Assembly: GCA_963844205.1 (NCBI GenBank)
Contig: CAWJNK010000001.1
Coordinates: 558,001-622,000 of the forward strand
Length of the DNA: 64,000 bases
Reading direction: 5' to 3'
Origin: DASSUW01 sp963844205
GTDB taxonomy: Bacteria > Actinomycetota > Thermoleophilia > Solirubrobacterales > Solirubrobacteraceae
The position numbers were made by a program, and so were the translations under genes. Under the pieces are notes generated by a model. It did not search any database. It had not been told where the DNA came from and saw only the letters and a program-made list of their open reading frames with translations. Below, one piece after another: positions 1 through 9,351 of the stretch (positions are counted from its first letter, which is position 1; each line of letters opens with the position of its first letter).

Positions 1-1
1 T

Positions 2-2275
2 GACACCCCGGCCAAGATCGCGTTCGACGCCCTCGAGGCCGCGGGCGCCATTATGGTCGAGCGGCCGTCGATCCCAGTCGGCAGCGTGCCCGGACTGCCC
101 AGCGGCTACCAACAGCACAAGTCCATCAACGAGTACTACAAGAACCTCGGCCCGAACGCGCCGATCAAATCGCTGGCAGAGGAGGTTGCCGACAACCAGG
201 CCAACGAGCACGAGGCGCTGAAGTTCGGCAACAACAGCCACCTCAACGCCTTGGCGGCCGACGTCTCGCCGGGCGGGGCGAACGAGACGGCCTACCGGGA
301 GGCCATGCCCATTCGCCGAGCGGCCCAGTGGAAGGCCATCAACGACATGATGAACAACGAGACGCCCGATGATCCGAGCGATGACTTCATCGCGATCCTC
401 GGCTCCGTCCCCAGCGGCGCGACCGCGGGCACGCCGCAGATCACAATCCCGATGGGCTACAGCGCCACGACCCGCCGCGCGCAGAGCGTGTCGATCCACG
501 GCAACGCGCTCAGCGAGCGGAACCTGATCGGTGTGGCGTACGTGATCGAGCAGGCCACGAAGCTGCGCAGTCCGGCTTCGCAGATCAGCCCGAGCATGTA
601 CCGCTGCGCCAAGACGGTGCCGGCGCCGCCGTTTGCCTCACGCGGTGGCTGCAACCCGGATTACAGGCGCCTGATCGGCATGGTCGCCAGCGCGCCGACC
701 CTGCCGTTCTCGCTCGAGACGGAATCGGCCAGCAGCCTGCAGGCGCGGATGACCGCCGGGACGCTGACGGCGAAGGACCTGACGAAGGCATACCTCGCCC
801 GCATCGCGACGACCAACGCGGAGGGTCCGGCGATCCAGGCAGTCCGCGACGTCGACCCGAAGGCGCTGGACGCTGCCGCGCGCCTCGACGCCGAGCGCAA
901 GCAGGGCAAGCTCCGCGGCCCGCTGCACGGCATCCCGGTGCTGCTCGACGACTCGATCGACGTTCACGGTCTGCCGACGACTGCGGGCTCGATCGCCCTG
1001 CAGCACTCCATGCCCACGAAGGACTCAACGATCGTCGCCAAACTGAAGACGGCCGGCGCGATCATCCTCGGCAAGACGAACGTCTCCGAACTGGGCGGCG
1101 TGTTCAGCACGACCATGCCCGAGGGATACTCATCGCTCGGCGGATTCGTGCTGCTGCCCTCAGACACCGACAACAACTCGGGCGGCTCCTCGGCCGGTTC
1201 GACGGCGGCGACGGCCTCGGGCCTGGCGGCGATGACCGTCGGGATGGAGACCGGGACCGACCTGGGGGCGCAGATGATCACGCCGGCCGGTAACGCCGGC
1301 GTGGTGGCACTCAAGCCGACAGTCGGACGCGTCGGCCGCACGGGGGTACTGCCGGTGGCCAAGTCACAGGACTCACCGGGTCCCATCACGCGGACGGTCC
1401 ACGATGCAGCCACGCAGCTGCAGGCCATCGCCGGTGAGGACCCCGACGATCCCGCGACCGCCGGCACCCCGGCGGTGCCGAACTACACCGGCGGCCTCTC
1501 GCCGACCGCTCTGAGCGGCAAGCGGGTCGCCGTGATCGACAGCACCACGGCGCCGTACCCGGCCGCGGTCACGGCGATCCAGGGACTCGGTGCCACGACC
1601 GCCGTCAAGACGATCGGCACACCCAGCCCGAACCCGGCGAGCATCGTCTTGCGTGAGTTCAAGCGCGACCTCAACGCGTACCTCGGCAGCGGTCACTCCG
1701 GTGGCGCCGGATCGCTGCAGGAGATCATCACCTACAACACCGCCGACCCGGAAGAGGGCCTGAAGTACCAGCAAGGCGAGCTCACGGCCGCGCAGGACGT
1801 CGATCTGTCGGATGCCGCCACCGCGGCGACATACGAGTCCGACAAGACCAGCGGCAAGGCGTCCAACCAGCAGCTGATCGACACGATCCTGAACAACGGG
1901 ACGCCCGGCGACGCGAGTGACGACTTCGATGTCATCGCGGTCCCGAGCGGGAGCTCGCTCGTCGGGATCGCCGACAGGGCCGGCTACCCGGTCCTGACGG
2001 TGCCGGCCGGTTACGGCACGGGCTCGGCGGGTCGCAACCCGATCGGCGTGACGTTCGTCGGTGGCGCCTTCACCGAGGGCAAGCTCCTCGCTGCCGGCTA
2101 CGCCTATGAGCAGGCGACGAACGTGCGGCTCGCACCGAGCTGGACCAACCCGAGCATGTGGCGGTGCGTGCCAGGCAGCACGTTCTTCTCGCCGCATCAC
2201 TGCCACCCCGGGGACCTGCAAAGCGATTCCTACGGGATGAACTACTCACTCGGTCCCATCGGCCCTGCCAAGTAG
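2..2275 (+). CDS. Tandem amidase-signature protein (5' partial)
   Basis: The reading frame is open at the left edge, so the gene starts upstream. Residues before about 215 (counted from the first internal Met at 53) are the C-terminal half of one amidase-signature domain. Residues about 225-740 are a second, full-length copy. Both copies end with a similar tail (NPSMYRC / NPSMWRC followed by a Cys-rich stretch), which shows an internal duplication. Amidase-signature enzymes hydrolyse amides with a Ser-cisSer-Lys triad. The second copy keeps the GGSSAGS loop with the cis-Ser. The usual Lys after GIPVLL is Asp (codon 947-949), and the nucleophile Ser of GTDTGGS is Gln (1271-1273). This copy is therefore probably catalytically dead. 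The state of the first copy cannot be judged because its catalytic half lies outside the window. Confidence 0.85.
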   Translation, partial: DTPAKIAFDALEAAGAIMVERPSIPVGSVPGLPSGYQQHKSINEYYKNLGPNAPIKSLAEEVADNQANEHEALKFGNNSHLNALAADVSPGGANETAYREAMPIRRAAQWKAINDMMNNETPDDPSDDFIAILGSVPSGATAGTPQITIPMGYSATTRRAQSVSIHGNALSERNLIGVAYVIEQATKLRSPASQISPSMYRCAKTVPAPPFASRGGCNPDYRRLIGMVASAPTLPFSLETESASSLQARMTAGTLTAKDLTKAYLARIATTNAEGPAIQAVRDVDPKALDAAARLDAERKQGKLRGPLHGIPVLLDDSIDVHGLPTTAGSIALQHSMPTKDSTIVAKLKTAGAIILGKTNVSELGGVFSTTMPEGYSSLGGFVLLPSDTDNNSGGSSAGSTAATASGLAAMTVGMETGTDLGAQMITPAGNAGVVALKPTVGRVGRTGVLPVAKSQDSPGPITRTVHDAATQLQAIAGEDPDDPATAGTPAVPNYTGGLSPTALSGKRVAVIDSTTAPYPAAVTAIQGLGATTAVKTIGTPSPNPASIVLREFKRDLNAYLGSGHSGGAGSLQEIITYNTADPEEGLKYQQGELTAAQDVDLSDAATAATYESDKTSGKASNQQLIDTILNNGTPGDASDDFDVIAVPSGSSLVGIADRAGYPVLTVPAGYGTGSAGRNPIGVTFVGGAFTEGKLLAAGYAYEQATNVRLAPSWTNPSMWRCVPGSTFFSPHHCHPGDLQSDSYGMNYSLGPIGPAK

Positions 2276-2288
2276 ACAAGCTGATCAG

Positions 2289-2312
2289 GGGCGCCGGCCG
2301 CCGCCGGCGCCC
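2289..2312 (+). terminator. Hairpin terminator after amidase gene
   Basis: A perfect 10-bp GC-rich inverted repeat with a 4-nt loop starts 13 nt after the amidase stop codon. There is no U-tract, as is common for actinobacterial intrinsic terminators. Confidence 0.6.
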
Positions 2313-2650
2313 TCGAGCAGCTGCCGGATCGCCACAGCAACGCGACTGCCATGACGCCTGAACCGGTGCCCTCTTAGGGAGAGGGCCACTGCGGCTTTGC
2401 GCCGAGACGCAGCCGTGTCCACCGGCACAGGCGAGACGCTCGCTCCGGACGAGACGCAGGCGTCGGCGGCCGAGCGATCGGCTCCCACGTCGCTCCTGCT
2501 TCTGTCGAAAGGAGCGGCGAAGCCGTCGCTGCTCCCTTCCATGTCAGAGTGGTCCCCCGCAGCGGGATGTGACCCCGCCTCCCCACGCGAAGACGCTCGT
2601 GCCGCGAGTGGGCTCCCGGCACGCGTCGCGAATCTCGTGTGTCCGGTAAA

Positions 2651-2675
2651 GAAGGCCCCGCCTTGCGGGGCCTTC
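2651..2675 (-). terminator. Intrinsic terminator downstream of tRNA-like sequence
   Basis: A 10-bp perfect stem (GAAGGCCCCG / CGGGGCCTTC) with a 5-nt loop is followed on the minus strand by a short T-rich run (TTT). It sits just downstream, in the minus sense, of the tRNA-like 3' ends, as expected if it once terminated a tRNA transcript. Confidence 0.55.
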
Positions 2676-2689
2676 TGATGCCTCTCGCA

Positions 2690-2783
2690 GGATCTGAACC
2701 TGCGTTTCTAGTCGGGGAGACAGGACTTGAACCTGCGGACGCCCGGCCTCCGCCGGATGTTCGACACTTCTCGCGAGCCACAT
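2690..2783 (-). other. tRNA-like 3' fragments (two T-arms)
   Basis: On the minus strand, 2718-2740 reads as a T-arm (GCAGG, loop TTCAAGT, CCTGT) followed by a CTCCCCG acceptor-like strand. A second T-arm-like hairpin with loop TTCAGAT follows within about 25 nt. No matching 5' acceptor strand (CGGGGAG) or D-arm is visible upstream, so neither is a complete tRNA. This looks like tRNA 3' debris, which tyrosine integrases often leave at attachment sites. That origin is inference. Confidence 0.35.
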
Positions 2784-2839
2784 CTCACTCCGCAGTGCCG
2801 AACCGTTGATCTGAGCTGGCGTCGGATCTGCTGAGCATT

Positions 2840-2909
2840 GGGCCGGGGGCCGGCGATCCGGCTACCGCCTCTTGGGGCCGGGCGCCGGCGATCCGGCTAC
2901 CGCCTTTCC
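2840..2909. repeat. Two-copy 35-bp direct tandem repeat
   Basis: Copies at 2840-2874 and 2875-2909 share the core GGCGATCCGGCTACCGCCT with few differences. No gene spans it. Confidence 0.7.
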
Positions 2910-3179
2910 GGGCGTGAGCCCGCTCTGGGGCGTGACCCGGCCGGCAGCCGGTGCTGAGCGAGCGGGGGCGCGGTGTCCGCGCGGCGCGTCGTGGTAGGTC
3001 GCCTGCGCGGGCCCCTGCCGACCCCCTCCCACGCCCCTGAAAGCCCGGCCTGCCAACCCGCCCGGGCCGCGACGAGCGGCATCGGTTCACGCAAGCCGCA
3101 CACGCGTTTGAGCCCACTCGCTGACATCACGACGAGACATCGCTTGCAGCCGCACGCGGAGCCCCGATATGACTGGGCC

Positions 3180-3422
3180 GTGGAGGTCCCGCGCAACCGA
3201 CGCATCTGGCATTTCGAAGCCGAGCCGCTGTGCGACGCCCTCAACGACGCCGGCGCGTGGCAGACCGCCGTGCGCATCCGCGTCGCCCACATCGAAGCGC
3301 TGCGGCACCGCCCCGAGGGCACCGCATTCGACTTCCGGCCGACGCCCGAGGACACCGCGCCGCTCAACCTCGGCCTCGACACCCTGCGAGCCGAGCGCGC
3401 ACGGCAGAGCCGGTTGCCCTAG
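3180..3422 (+). CDS. Small hypothetical protein, possible gene fragment
   Basis: This is an 80-residue frame from a GTG with codon use typical of this genome (G/C third positions). It contains an acidic/aromatic patch (RIWHFEAEPLCDALNDAG). No Shine-Dalgarno sequence is evident and I recognise no family. It may be the 3' part of a gene whose start was lost in this debris-rich stretch. Confidence 0.3.
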   Translation: MEVPRNRRIWHFEAEPLCDALNDAGAWQTAVRIRVAHIEALRHRPEGTAFDFRPTPEDTAPLNLGLDTLRAERARQSRLP

Positions 3423-3599
3423 CGGCTTGCGAGCTCGTCACCCGGGAGCCGCCCGGACGAGATGTGTGGGGACAGCACCCCCGACGGACTGCTCCTCGTC
3501 GTCCATTGCGGTAGCCGTGCCGCATGCGGGTTGAAGTTGCCGCGGCCGTAGCATCCACGCGAGACAGCGGCGCTTATACGGCACGCCGTGGAGACCGGA

Positions 3600-4253
3600 C
3601 TATGGCGAGTCCCGCTTGGACGGGTAAGACGTGGCGGTCCAGCCCGCGTCCACGGCTAGTTGCTCCCAGGTCGGTTCGTAGTCGTTACTCGTGATCTTCT
3701 GAAAGACCACCCGAGCGGTTGCTGCGCTAGGAGCAGGTCCTGTCCGCTCGGTCGAGACGAGTGCCGCCGTCGACGCGGCGTAGGCCTTCAGCGCCGCGTA
3801 CTGACGGTCTCTCGACGAACGCCAGCCAAGCGGCTTGTTCTCGCGTATCGCCTTGCGGACGATCTTGAACGACTGCCGTAGCCCAGCAAGCGTCCTGATG
3901 TCCTCCGGATCTCGCAGCGGTCGATCTGCGGCCAGCCGAACCAACATCGCTTCCAGGCGCCCTTCTGCGTCGGCCGCCTCGGAAAGCAGCTTCCACGCTG
4001 TCTCCTCAGCGGGCTGGGGCTCCGGAAAGCGACAGTACGTGTCCCACGCCTTCCACGTCGCGAAGATCTTCCCGTACAGCGACGCCAGCTCCTGCATGGT
4101 CTCGCGATCGAACTCGCGCTGCTTGCGTCGCTGCTCAAGGCTGTGAGCGACACGATTAGTGACGAGTGCAGCGCCGGCTACGGCGAGCAGCGCGGCGACG
4201 ACCGGGCTCAGTGCCTTGACCCACTCGAATGTGGATTCCGCCAAGACCGGCAT
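3600..4253 (-). CDS. Membrane-anchored hypothetical protein
   Basis: The 217-residue product has one N-terminal transmembrane segment (about residues 13-32, VVAALLAVAGAALVTNRVA). A highly charged, probably coiled-coil stretch (SLEQRRKQREFDRETMQEL) follows, then a helical soluble domain. I chose the Met directly before the membrane segment. A longer frame runs back to 4472, but its extra residues are low-complexity and overlap the upstream gene. The family is not recognised. The shape suggests a bitopic protein with a cytoplasmic helical domain, like small phage or defence-associated membrane proteins, but nothing assigns a function. Confidence 0.6.
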   Translation of the reverse strand: MPVLAESTFEWVKALSPVVAALLAVAGAALVTNRVAHSLEQRRKQREFDRETMQELASLYGKIFATWKAWDTYCRFPEPQPAEETAWKLLSEAADAEGRLEAMLVRLAADRPLRDPEDIRTLAGLRQSFKIVRKAIRENKPLGWRSSRDRQYAALKAYAASTAALVSTERTGPAPSAATARVVFQKITSNDYEPTWEQLAVDAGWTATSYPSKRDSP

Positions 4254-4425
4254 GTCGCGCGAGGAGTCTCTCGCACCTCGCAGATGCGTGCATGCGGTGC
4301 GCTGCTTCGCCCGCGCAGCGGCTTCGATGATTGAGACGTCGAGCACGCCGCAGTCGCTACTGCCTCCCATGCTGAGCGGAGGCGGGCGTCGGACCACTTC
4401 TCCTAGCGCCGAGCGGAGCGGGCGG

Positions 4426-4803
4426 TCACTCCGACGTCTCGTGGCTTTCCTGAGCGCGAACGACGAGCGCAACGGCTGAGAGGTCGACGGCGGCCGCGTT
4501 GTCCGTCAGGAGCTCGGCGAGAGTCCCGGCGGCGAGTCCCGCCGACCGAATGGCGTCCGCGTCAGTGGCTGCGCGGAGCGTGAAGGTGACCGTCAGCTTG
4601 TCAGTGCCGACGGATCGCGCGCTGTGCCGGTCATACCGGCCGCCGAGGTCACCGCGCAGCCGGTCGTCGATGACCTGACGTAGCTCTTGCAGAGCGTGGA
4701 GCACCTGCCCGGGCGCGTGGCCGCGCTCGCAGCTCAGCGCGACGCGTGCGCTGTACCGCGGCCCTGAGGGCTCCGGCGGTGACGTGTTCGGATGCTCAGG
4801 CAC
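4426..4803 (-). CDS. Hypothetical protein, 125 aa
   Basis: The frame has normal codon use. The N-terminus is Pro-rich, then comes an alpha/beta pattern (LTVTFTLRAATDADAIRSAG ... VDLSAVALVVR). There is no signal peptide or membrane segment. It lies upstream of, and in the same direction as, the membrane protein at 3600-4253, so the two may be co-transcribed. I do not recognise the family. Confidence 0.5.
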   Translation of the reverse strand: MPEHPNTSPPEPSGPRYSARVALSCERGHAPGQVLHALQELRQVIDDRLRGDLGGRYDRHSARSVGTDKLTVTFTLRAATDADAIRSAGLAAGTLAELLTDNAAAVDLSAVALVVRAQESHETSE

Positions 4804-5759
4804 GGTGGGTACAGCGCGGCTCCGTCATTTCGTGGCGGGGACACATGTGAGCGTACGGGGCAGGCTGGTCGGCCCATCCTGCCGCATCAGCCACCCCCAG
4901 CGCGTGGCTCGAACGGCGAGGGCCGGCATCACGCAGGGACATCAACGTCGCCCCGGACGAGATCGCTGTCCTCGCCTCGCCGTTCACGACCCGGCTCGCA
5001 GGTTTGGGCACGCCTCGTTTGCGTCCCGAACGGGCGGGCGCTCGCTCTGCATTTCGACGCACGAGTCGAGCTCAGCGGAGGCAGGCAGGAAGCAGCGCGA
5101 ACGCCTCGTCGACGGTGAGCAGCGCCGCGGCGGCGACGCCTTCGGCGGGGATCCACGCAGGGAAGAGAACCTCGATCGTCCGGCGGGCACCAGATCCCGT
5201 GTGCACCTCGTCGACGGCGGCAAGGCACCCAAGCGGAAACCGATCGGCGACACAGTGGACTGCAACACCACCCCTGCTCGCACACCCAGTCCAGCGGATC
5301 CATCAACCCGATTCAAACACGCGACATCGCCTCCGCGACGCTGCCGCCAACTTACGCCGGACCCCGGCGCCGCCGCCACCGCTCTAAACGAGGTCCAGGC
5401 GTCCGCCACGCGAGATCGGAACCCGTGCCGCTACCGCATCCGTGGAGGAGCAGCGGTCTCCACCTGCGCTCCCGCTGCTCATCCAGCGCGAGCGTCTCAC
5501 GCCTGAACTCGGCGACGCTCGCGTGCGTGCACGAAAGGAGGAGCGAGCTGCGGGTGCGGGGAGATGACCGCCGGCGCGCCCGAGTTGCATGGTGGCTGTT
5601 GCGCAAAGGCGCGACGGCTGGGCGGCCGGGTTGCTGCTCGAAGTATGAGCCGCCGCCGCGGGCGAGCAGGGGGACTGGCTCGCCGTGAGTCTCAGCTGGC
5701 CCTCGTTAGGCGGCCGCGAGCCGCAGGTGCTGCTGGTGGAGCTTGAGGACGGATGAAAG
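4804..5759. other. Non-coding stretch with one dispersed repeat copy
   Basis: Many overlapping short frames exist on both strands but none has coherent codon use or a recognisable protein. The only structure I can support is the dispersed repeat at 5489-5605 and the motif TGCATGGTGGCTGTTGCGCA that ends it. Confidence 0.5.
5489..5605 (+). repeat. Dispersed ~117-bp repeat, copy A
   Basis: It aligns almost without gaps to 25845-25961 on the same strand at roughly 75-80% identity by eye. Shared blocks include GCGTGCACGAA, GAGGAGCG, GCGGGTGCGGG and TGACCG. The 3' end (ATGGTGGCTGTTGCGCAAAG) recurs near 10385-10410 on the minus strand and, diverged, near 20961. Confidence 0.6.
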
Positions 5760-6978
5760 TCAAGTCATGGCGAGCGCCTTGTTGGATCCGGTGGCCTTCC
5801 AGTCGGTGACGAGGCGGCGGTAGGCGACTTCGGCTTGTTCGGAGAGCTCGCGCTCGCGGGCGCGTTCGGCGCGCTGGCTGTAGGTGTTCTTGGTCGGGAG
5901 GTCGCGTCGTCCGGGGTGGCGCTCGGCGCCGGCGCGCAGCTCGAGGCCGCGGAGCTTCTTGCGCGTCAGCGACGGGCGCTGGAAGGCGTAGTCCTGCTCG
6001 CGCGTGAGCAGGTGCCAGAACAGCACGGCGAGCTTGCGCGCGACGGCGACGATCGCGATCTGGCTGCCGCGGCGCGCGCGGACGCGCTCGTAGAAGGCGC
6101 GCATCGGGCCGGCGGTGCTGACGGCGACGAACGCGGCCTCGGCGAGCATCTGGCGCACCTGGGCGGCGCCCTGCTTGGAGATCCGGCCGTGACGCGCCGC
6201 GCCGATGCCCGACTGGCGGACCTTGGGGTCAAGGCCGAGGTAGCTGACCAGCTTGCGCGGCTCGGGAAAGCGGCGAATGTCGCCGACGGCGGCGATGAAC
6301 GTCGTCGCCGTCATCAGGCTCACGCCGGGCACGGTCATCAGGCGCTTGATCGCGTCCGAGCCGAGCGCGTGCTCGGCGATGCCGCGTTCGAGGATCGCGA
6401 TCTCGGCGTCGAGGAAGTCGATCTGGCGCAGGCACCCATCGACGGTCTCGCGCTCGTCGGCGGGCAGCTCGAGCTCGGCCAGCCACACGCGGCCGCCGCG
6501 GCCGAAGGCGTCGCTCATCGGCGGGCGGCCCTTGAGCGTGCGCATCAGCACCGCGTGGACCTCGTTCTTGGTGCGCGTGCGCTGGCGCACCAGCTGCGCG
6601 CGGCGCGCCAGGCGCCGGCGCAGCGCCCGCGTCTGCTCGTCCGGCAGCCAGCAGCCGCGCAGCAGCCCGGCGGCGAGCAGCCGCGCGAGCGTGCGCGCGT
6701 CGCGGCGGTCGGTCTTGACCTTCGCCTCGGTGATCGCCCGCAGCTCCGTCCGGGTCGCCACGACGACCCGCGCCACGTGCGGCTCCAGCGCCCGCGCGAT
6801 CGCCAGCGCGTTGCCGGTCGCCTCCAGCGCCACGTGATCGTCGGGGCCGAGGCTGTTGGCCAGGATCTGCAGCCCCTGCGGGCTGGTCGGCACGCGGCCC
6901 CCGGACCGCACCCGCCCTGCCTCGCAGATCGCGACCTCGCAGAAATCGCAGATGGACGTCTAACCCGATGAACCGCAC
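5760..6978 (-). pseudogene. IS110-family transposase, frameshifted near the N-terminus
   Basis: IS110 transposases combine an N-terminal RuvC-like DEDD domain with a C-terminal Tnp20 domain carrying the catalytic Ser. Here the frame from 6911 encodes most of the protein, including ALEATGN (E) and KTDRRDARTLARLL (the DD pair), and the Tnp20 region (TVPGVSLMTATTFIAAVGDI). The true start GTG (6976-6978, VRFIGLDVH) is in another frame: one extra T at about 6950 separates GLDVH, which carries the first Asp, from DFCEVAICEAG. Deleting that base restores a protein of about 405 aa. A cut-down start at 6911 would lack the first catalytic Asp. Confidence 0.85.
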
Positions 6979-7210
6979 CCACGTCTCCCTTCGCTCGAAC
7001 GTCACGACGGGAGACCAGGTGGGCAAACGACAAGAACGGATTCGTGCTCACGGCACAACCGGGCGAGTCGCAGGGGCGGCCACAGAGGTGATGTCGGGCT
7101 CGCAGCCCAGCTCAAGCACGGCCTGCCCAGCCTACGTTCTCCCAGAGAGCCCCTATCCCGGTGCGCCCGACGCTAACCGCGCGCCCGGACGGCACCGCCG
7201 GAGCCCTCAG
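6979..7210 (-). other. Upstream non-coding end of the IS110 element
   Basis: This stretch lies 5' of the IS110 transposase and has no credible gene. In the IS110 group the non-coding end before the transposase encodes the bridge RNA that pairs with donor and target. A structured RNA here is plausible by position only. Confidence 0.3.
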
Positions 7211-8619
7211 CCGGGCAGTTTCATCCCCGGAGGTTGTGCGTGGCGGTGATCAGGCGCCATTCCGACCGGCAGGCGGCTCTGCCGCGGCGCTGGAAGCGGT
7301 CGATCTTGCGGTTGAACTTGGTGTGGCCGAAGACCGGCTCGATCATCCCGTTGCGCTTGCCGTAGAGCTCCGCGCCGACGGGTGTGTGCAGCACCCGGCG
7401 CATGAACGCATAAAGGCCGCCGTTCCAACCAGGTCGCGTGCCTTTGCGCTTGTTGGCGTCGGGCGGGATGAGGACCTGGATGCCGTCACCGGCAAGTGCC
7501 TGCATCTGGACCTGGTGCCAGTAGCCGGCGTCGGCTAGGACAACCTGTGGCGCCTCCGCCACGCCGGCCGCGCAGAGCTCGCGCCGGGCCGCGTCGACCA
7601 TCGGCCCGATCTGCCCGAAGTCTGCTGAGGAGTTCGTGAGCTCGGCGGCGATCACGATCTGGTGCTCGTTGGTGGCGGCTTGGGCGTTATAGCCCTGGAC
7701 CCAGCCACGCGGGTGTCTTGACGTTGCGCGAGTCGGGGTCGGTTGTGTTGATCTTGCCCTGCGGCGTCGCCGGCGGCGTGTAGGGCTTCGGCGCTGACCC
7801 CATCCGCCGGCCGTTGCGCATCACCCCACGCGCGCGGTAGGCCTCGTAGGCCGCGTTGGCGCGACACTCGGTCTGGAGATCCTCCTTCCAGCCGCCGCTT
7901 GGCATCGCGCAGCCGCTGCGGACGCGATGCCGGGATCGGCCTGGCCTCCTCAGCGCGCTGCTGCTCAAGGCGATGCTTGGCTTCGGCCAACCACTTCGCC
8001 CGCCCTTCACCGGTCGCCAGATGCTCGGGCAGCTCGTCGCCGCGACGCTCGCCATAGCGCTCGTCCTCCGCCTGGTCGACGGCGTCGGCGTCGGCGAGGA
8101 TCTCGCGGGCGATCTGCTCGTAGTCGCAGGTCGCACGCTCAGACGCGTTCGCGTGCACCTTCGTCCCGTCGACCGCGATCACATCCACCTGCACCAGCCC
8201 CGCCTGCGCGCATAGCCCCAGCACGTCACCGAACAGTCCTGCCAACGCGTCCTGGTGGCGCTGGCGAAAGCGCGCAAGCGTCGTGTGGTCCGGGACCTGA
8301 TTGGCGGCGATCACCCGGTAGGCGACGTCCTCCTGGCAGGCGCGCTCGATCGCCCGCGAAGACCGTGTCCCGCGCGCGTACGCGTAGAGCAACAACGCCA
8401 CGACCATGCCGGGATCGAATGCCGCCCGGCCGTGACCGTCCGCCCGATAGGCGCCGTAGAAGGCGGCAAGATCCATCTGCGCGACCGCGTCGAGCACGAA
8501 CCACGCGAAGTGATCCTCGGGCAACCACTCCCGCACATCCGGCGGCAACAGAAACGACTGCTCACGATCACACGCGATGAAGTTCTGTCCCATCGCGGAA
8601 GCTTCTTAAACTCGCCGGA
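7211..8619 (-). mobile_element. IS1182-family insertion sequence (inactive)
   Basis: The ends carry short imperfect inverted repeats (CCGGGCAGTTTCA at 7211 and, inverted, TTAAACTCGCCGG at 8607-8619) flanking a single transposase gene. No target duplication was established. Confidence 0.6.
7221..8593 (-). pseudogene. IS1182-family DDE transposase with two +1 frameshifts
   Basis: The start at 8593 encodes MGQNFIACDREQSFLLPPDVREWLPED, the usual IS1182 N-terminus, with the DDE region following (VDVIAVDGTKVHANAS). An extra base at about 7886 (after AKRRLE) and another at about 7705 (after NVKTP) shift the frame. The three pieces read AKRRLE / EDLQTECRANAAYEAYRARG / GYNAQAATNEHQIV and continue to LADAGYW and the C-terminal GMIEPVFGHTKFNRK. 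With both bases removed the protein would be full length (about 455 aa). The two shifts are far apart and lie at no slippery heptamer, so decay rather than programmed frameshifting is the simpler reading. Confidence 0.85.
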
Positions 8620-8808
8620 CAACAACGGGTGCACGACCGCCGGCGGCACGAGCGGCGTCCCCCGACCACGATCCCTGCTCCGACGCCCCTTCCAGGCGAA
8701 CGCAGCAGCGGCCGGTCTTCGTGTCGTTACAAATCGCCGCCCTGCTTCGAGTTAAGGGGTGATGGAACGAGACGGCTCCGGCTCCGGACGTGAGATGGTC
8801 GGCATCAC

Positions 8809-9351
8809 GTGATCGGCGATCAGCTCACCGATGAGGATCTGCTGGCGAGCGGTGAGCCGGAGCACTTCGGGTGCTTTTACCAGCGACACGTGCGGGAGGT
8901 ACTGGGTTACATGATGCGGCGGACCGGCGATCCGGAGGCGGCGGCCGATCTGACGGCCGAGACGTTCGCGGCCGCGATTGTCGCGCGGCGCCGGTTCCGG
9001 CCGGGCGTGGCGCCTGCCGGCGCGTGGTTGCTCACGATCGCGCACCGCAAGCTCGTCGACTACCAGCGCCGCGGGTTCGCGGAGGAGCGGGCGCGCCGGC
9101 GGCTGGCGATGGAGCGCCGTCCCCTGGCCGAGGAGGACACCGCGCTGATCCGCGCGCTCGGCGAGGAGGTCACACTGGTCCGCTGGCAGGAGCTGCCCGC
9201 CGATCAGCGAACCGCGATCCAGGCGCGCGTGCTCGACGAGCGCCCGTACTCGGAGATCGCGTCCGAGCTGGGCACCTCAGAGACCGCGGTGCGTATGCGC
9301 GTCAGCCGCGGCCTGGCGTCGCTGCGAGGACGACTCAGGAACGCGAGATGA
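8809..9351 (+). CDS. ECF-family RNA polymerase sigma factor
   Basis: The 180-residue protein has sigma region 2 (about 20-88: HFGCFYQRHVREVLGYMMRRTGD ... WLLTIAHRKLVDYQRR) and region 4 (about 120-175: LPADQRTAIQARVLDE ... YSEIASELGTSETAVRMRVSRGL, the -35-binding helix-turn-helix). Length and lack of region 3 fit the extracytoplasmic-function class. It starts with GTG. Its stop overlaps the ATG of the next gene (ATGA, 9348-9351), so the two are translationally coupled. The downstream membrane protein is probably its regulator. The target regulon cannot be inferred. Confidence 0.9.
   Translation: MIGDQLTDEDLLASGEPEHFGCFYQRHVREVLGYMMRRTGDPEAAADLTAETFAAAIVARRRFRPGVAPAGAWLLTIAHRKLVDYQRRGFAEERARRRLAMERRPLAEEDTALIRALGEEVTLVRWQELPADQRTAIQARVLDERPYSEIASELGTSETAVRMRVSRGLASLRGRLRNAR

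Larger units (their letters stand above)
2313..3179. other. Gene-poor stretch with tRNA-like and repeat debris
   Basis: No reading frame here has convincing start, codon pattern or family resemblance. It contains the hairpin at 2651-2675, the tRNA-like minus-strand sequence at 2690-2783 and a two-copy direct repeat at 2840-2909. Confidence 0.5.

Noticed and set aside
2690..2783. A complete tRNA gene on the minus strand
   Set aside because: The T-arm is good but no complementary 5' acceptor strand or D-arm exists.
4784..5506. 240-codon plus-strand frame in the gene-poor stretch
   Set aside because: Arg/Pro/Ser-rich random-looking product; several equally long frames overlap on both strands.
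5835..6971. Long plus-strand frame (about 378 codons) opposite the IS110 gene
   Set aside because: It is the antisense shadow of the transposase: Leu/Ala/Arg/Gly-rich, no family pattern, and the opposite strand has a recognisable protein.
7221..8593. Programmed frameshifting in the IS1182 transposase
   Set aside because: There are two +1 shifts with no slippery sequence, and IS1182 transposases are normally single-frame; decay is simpler.
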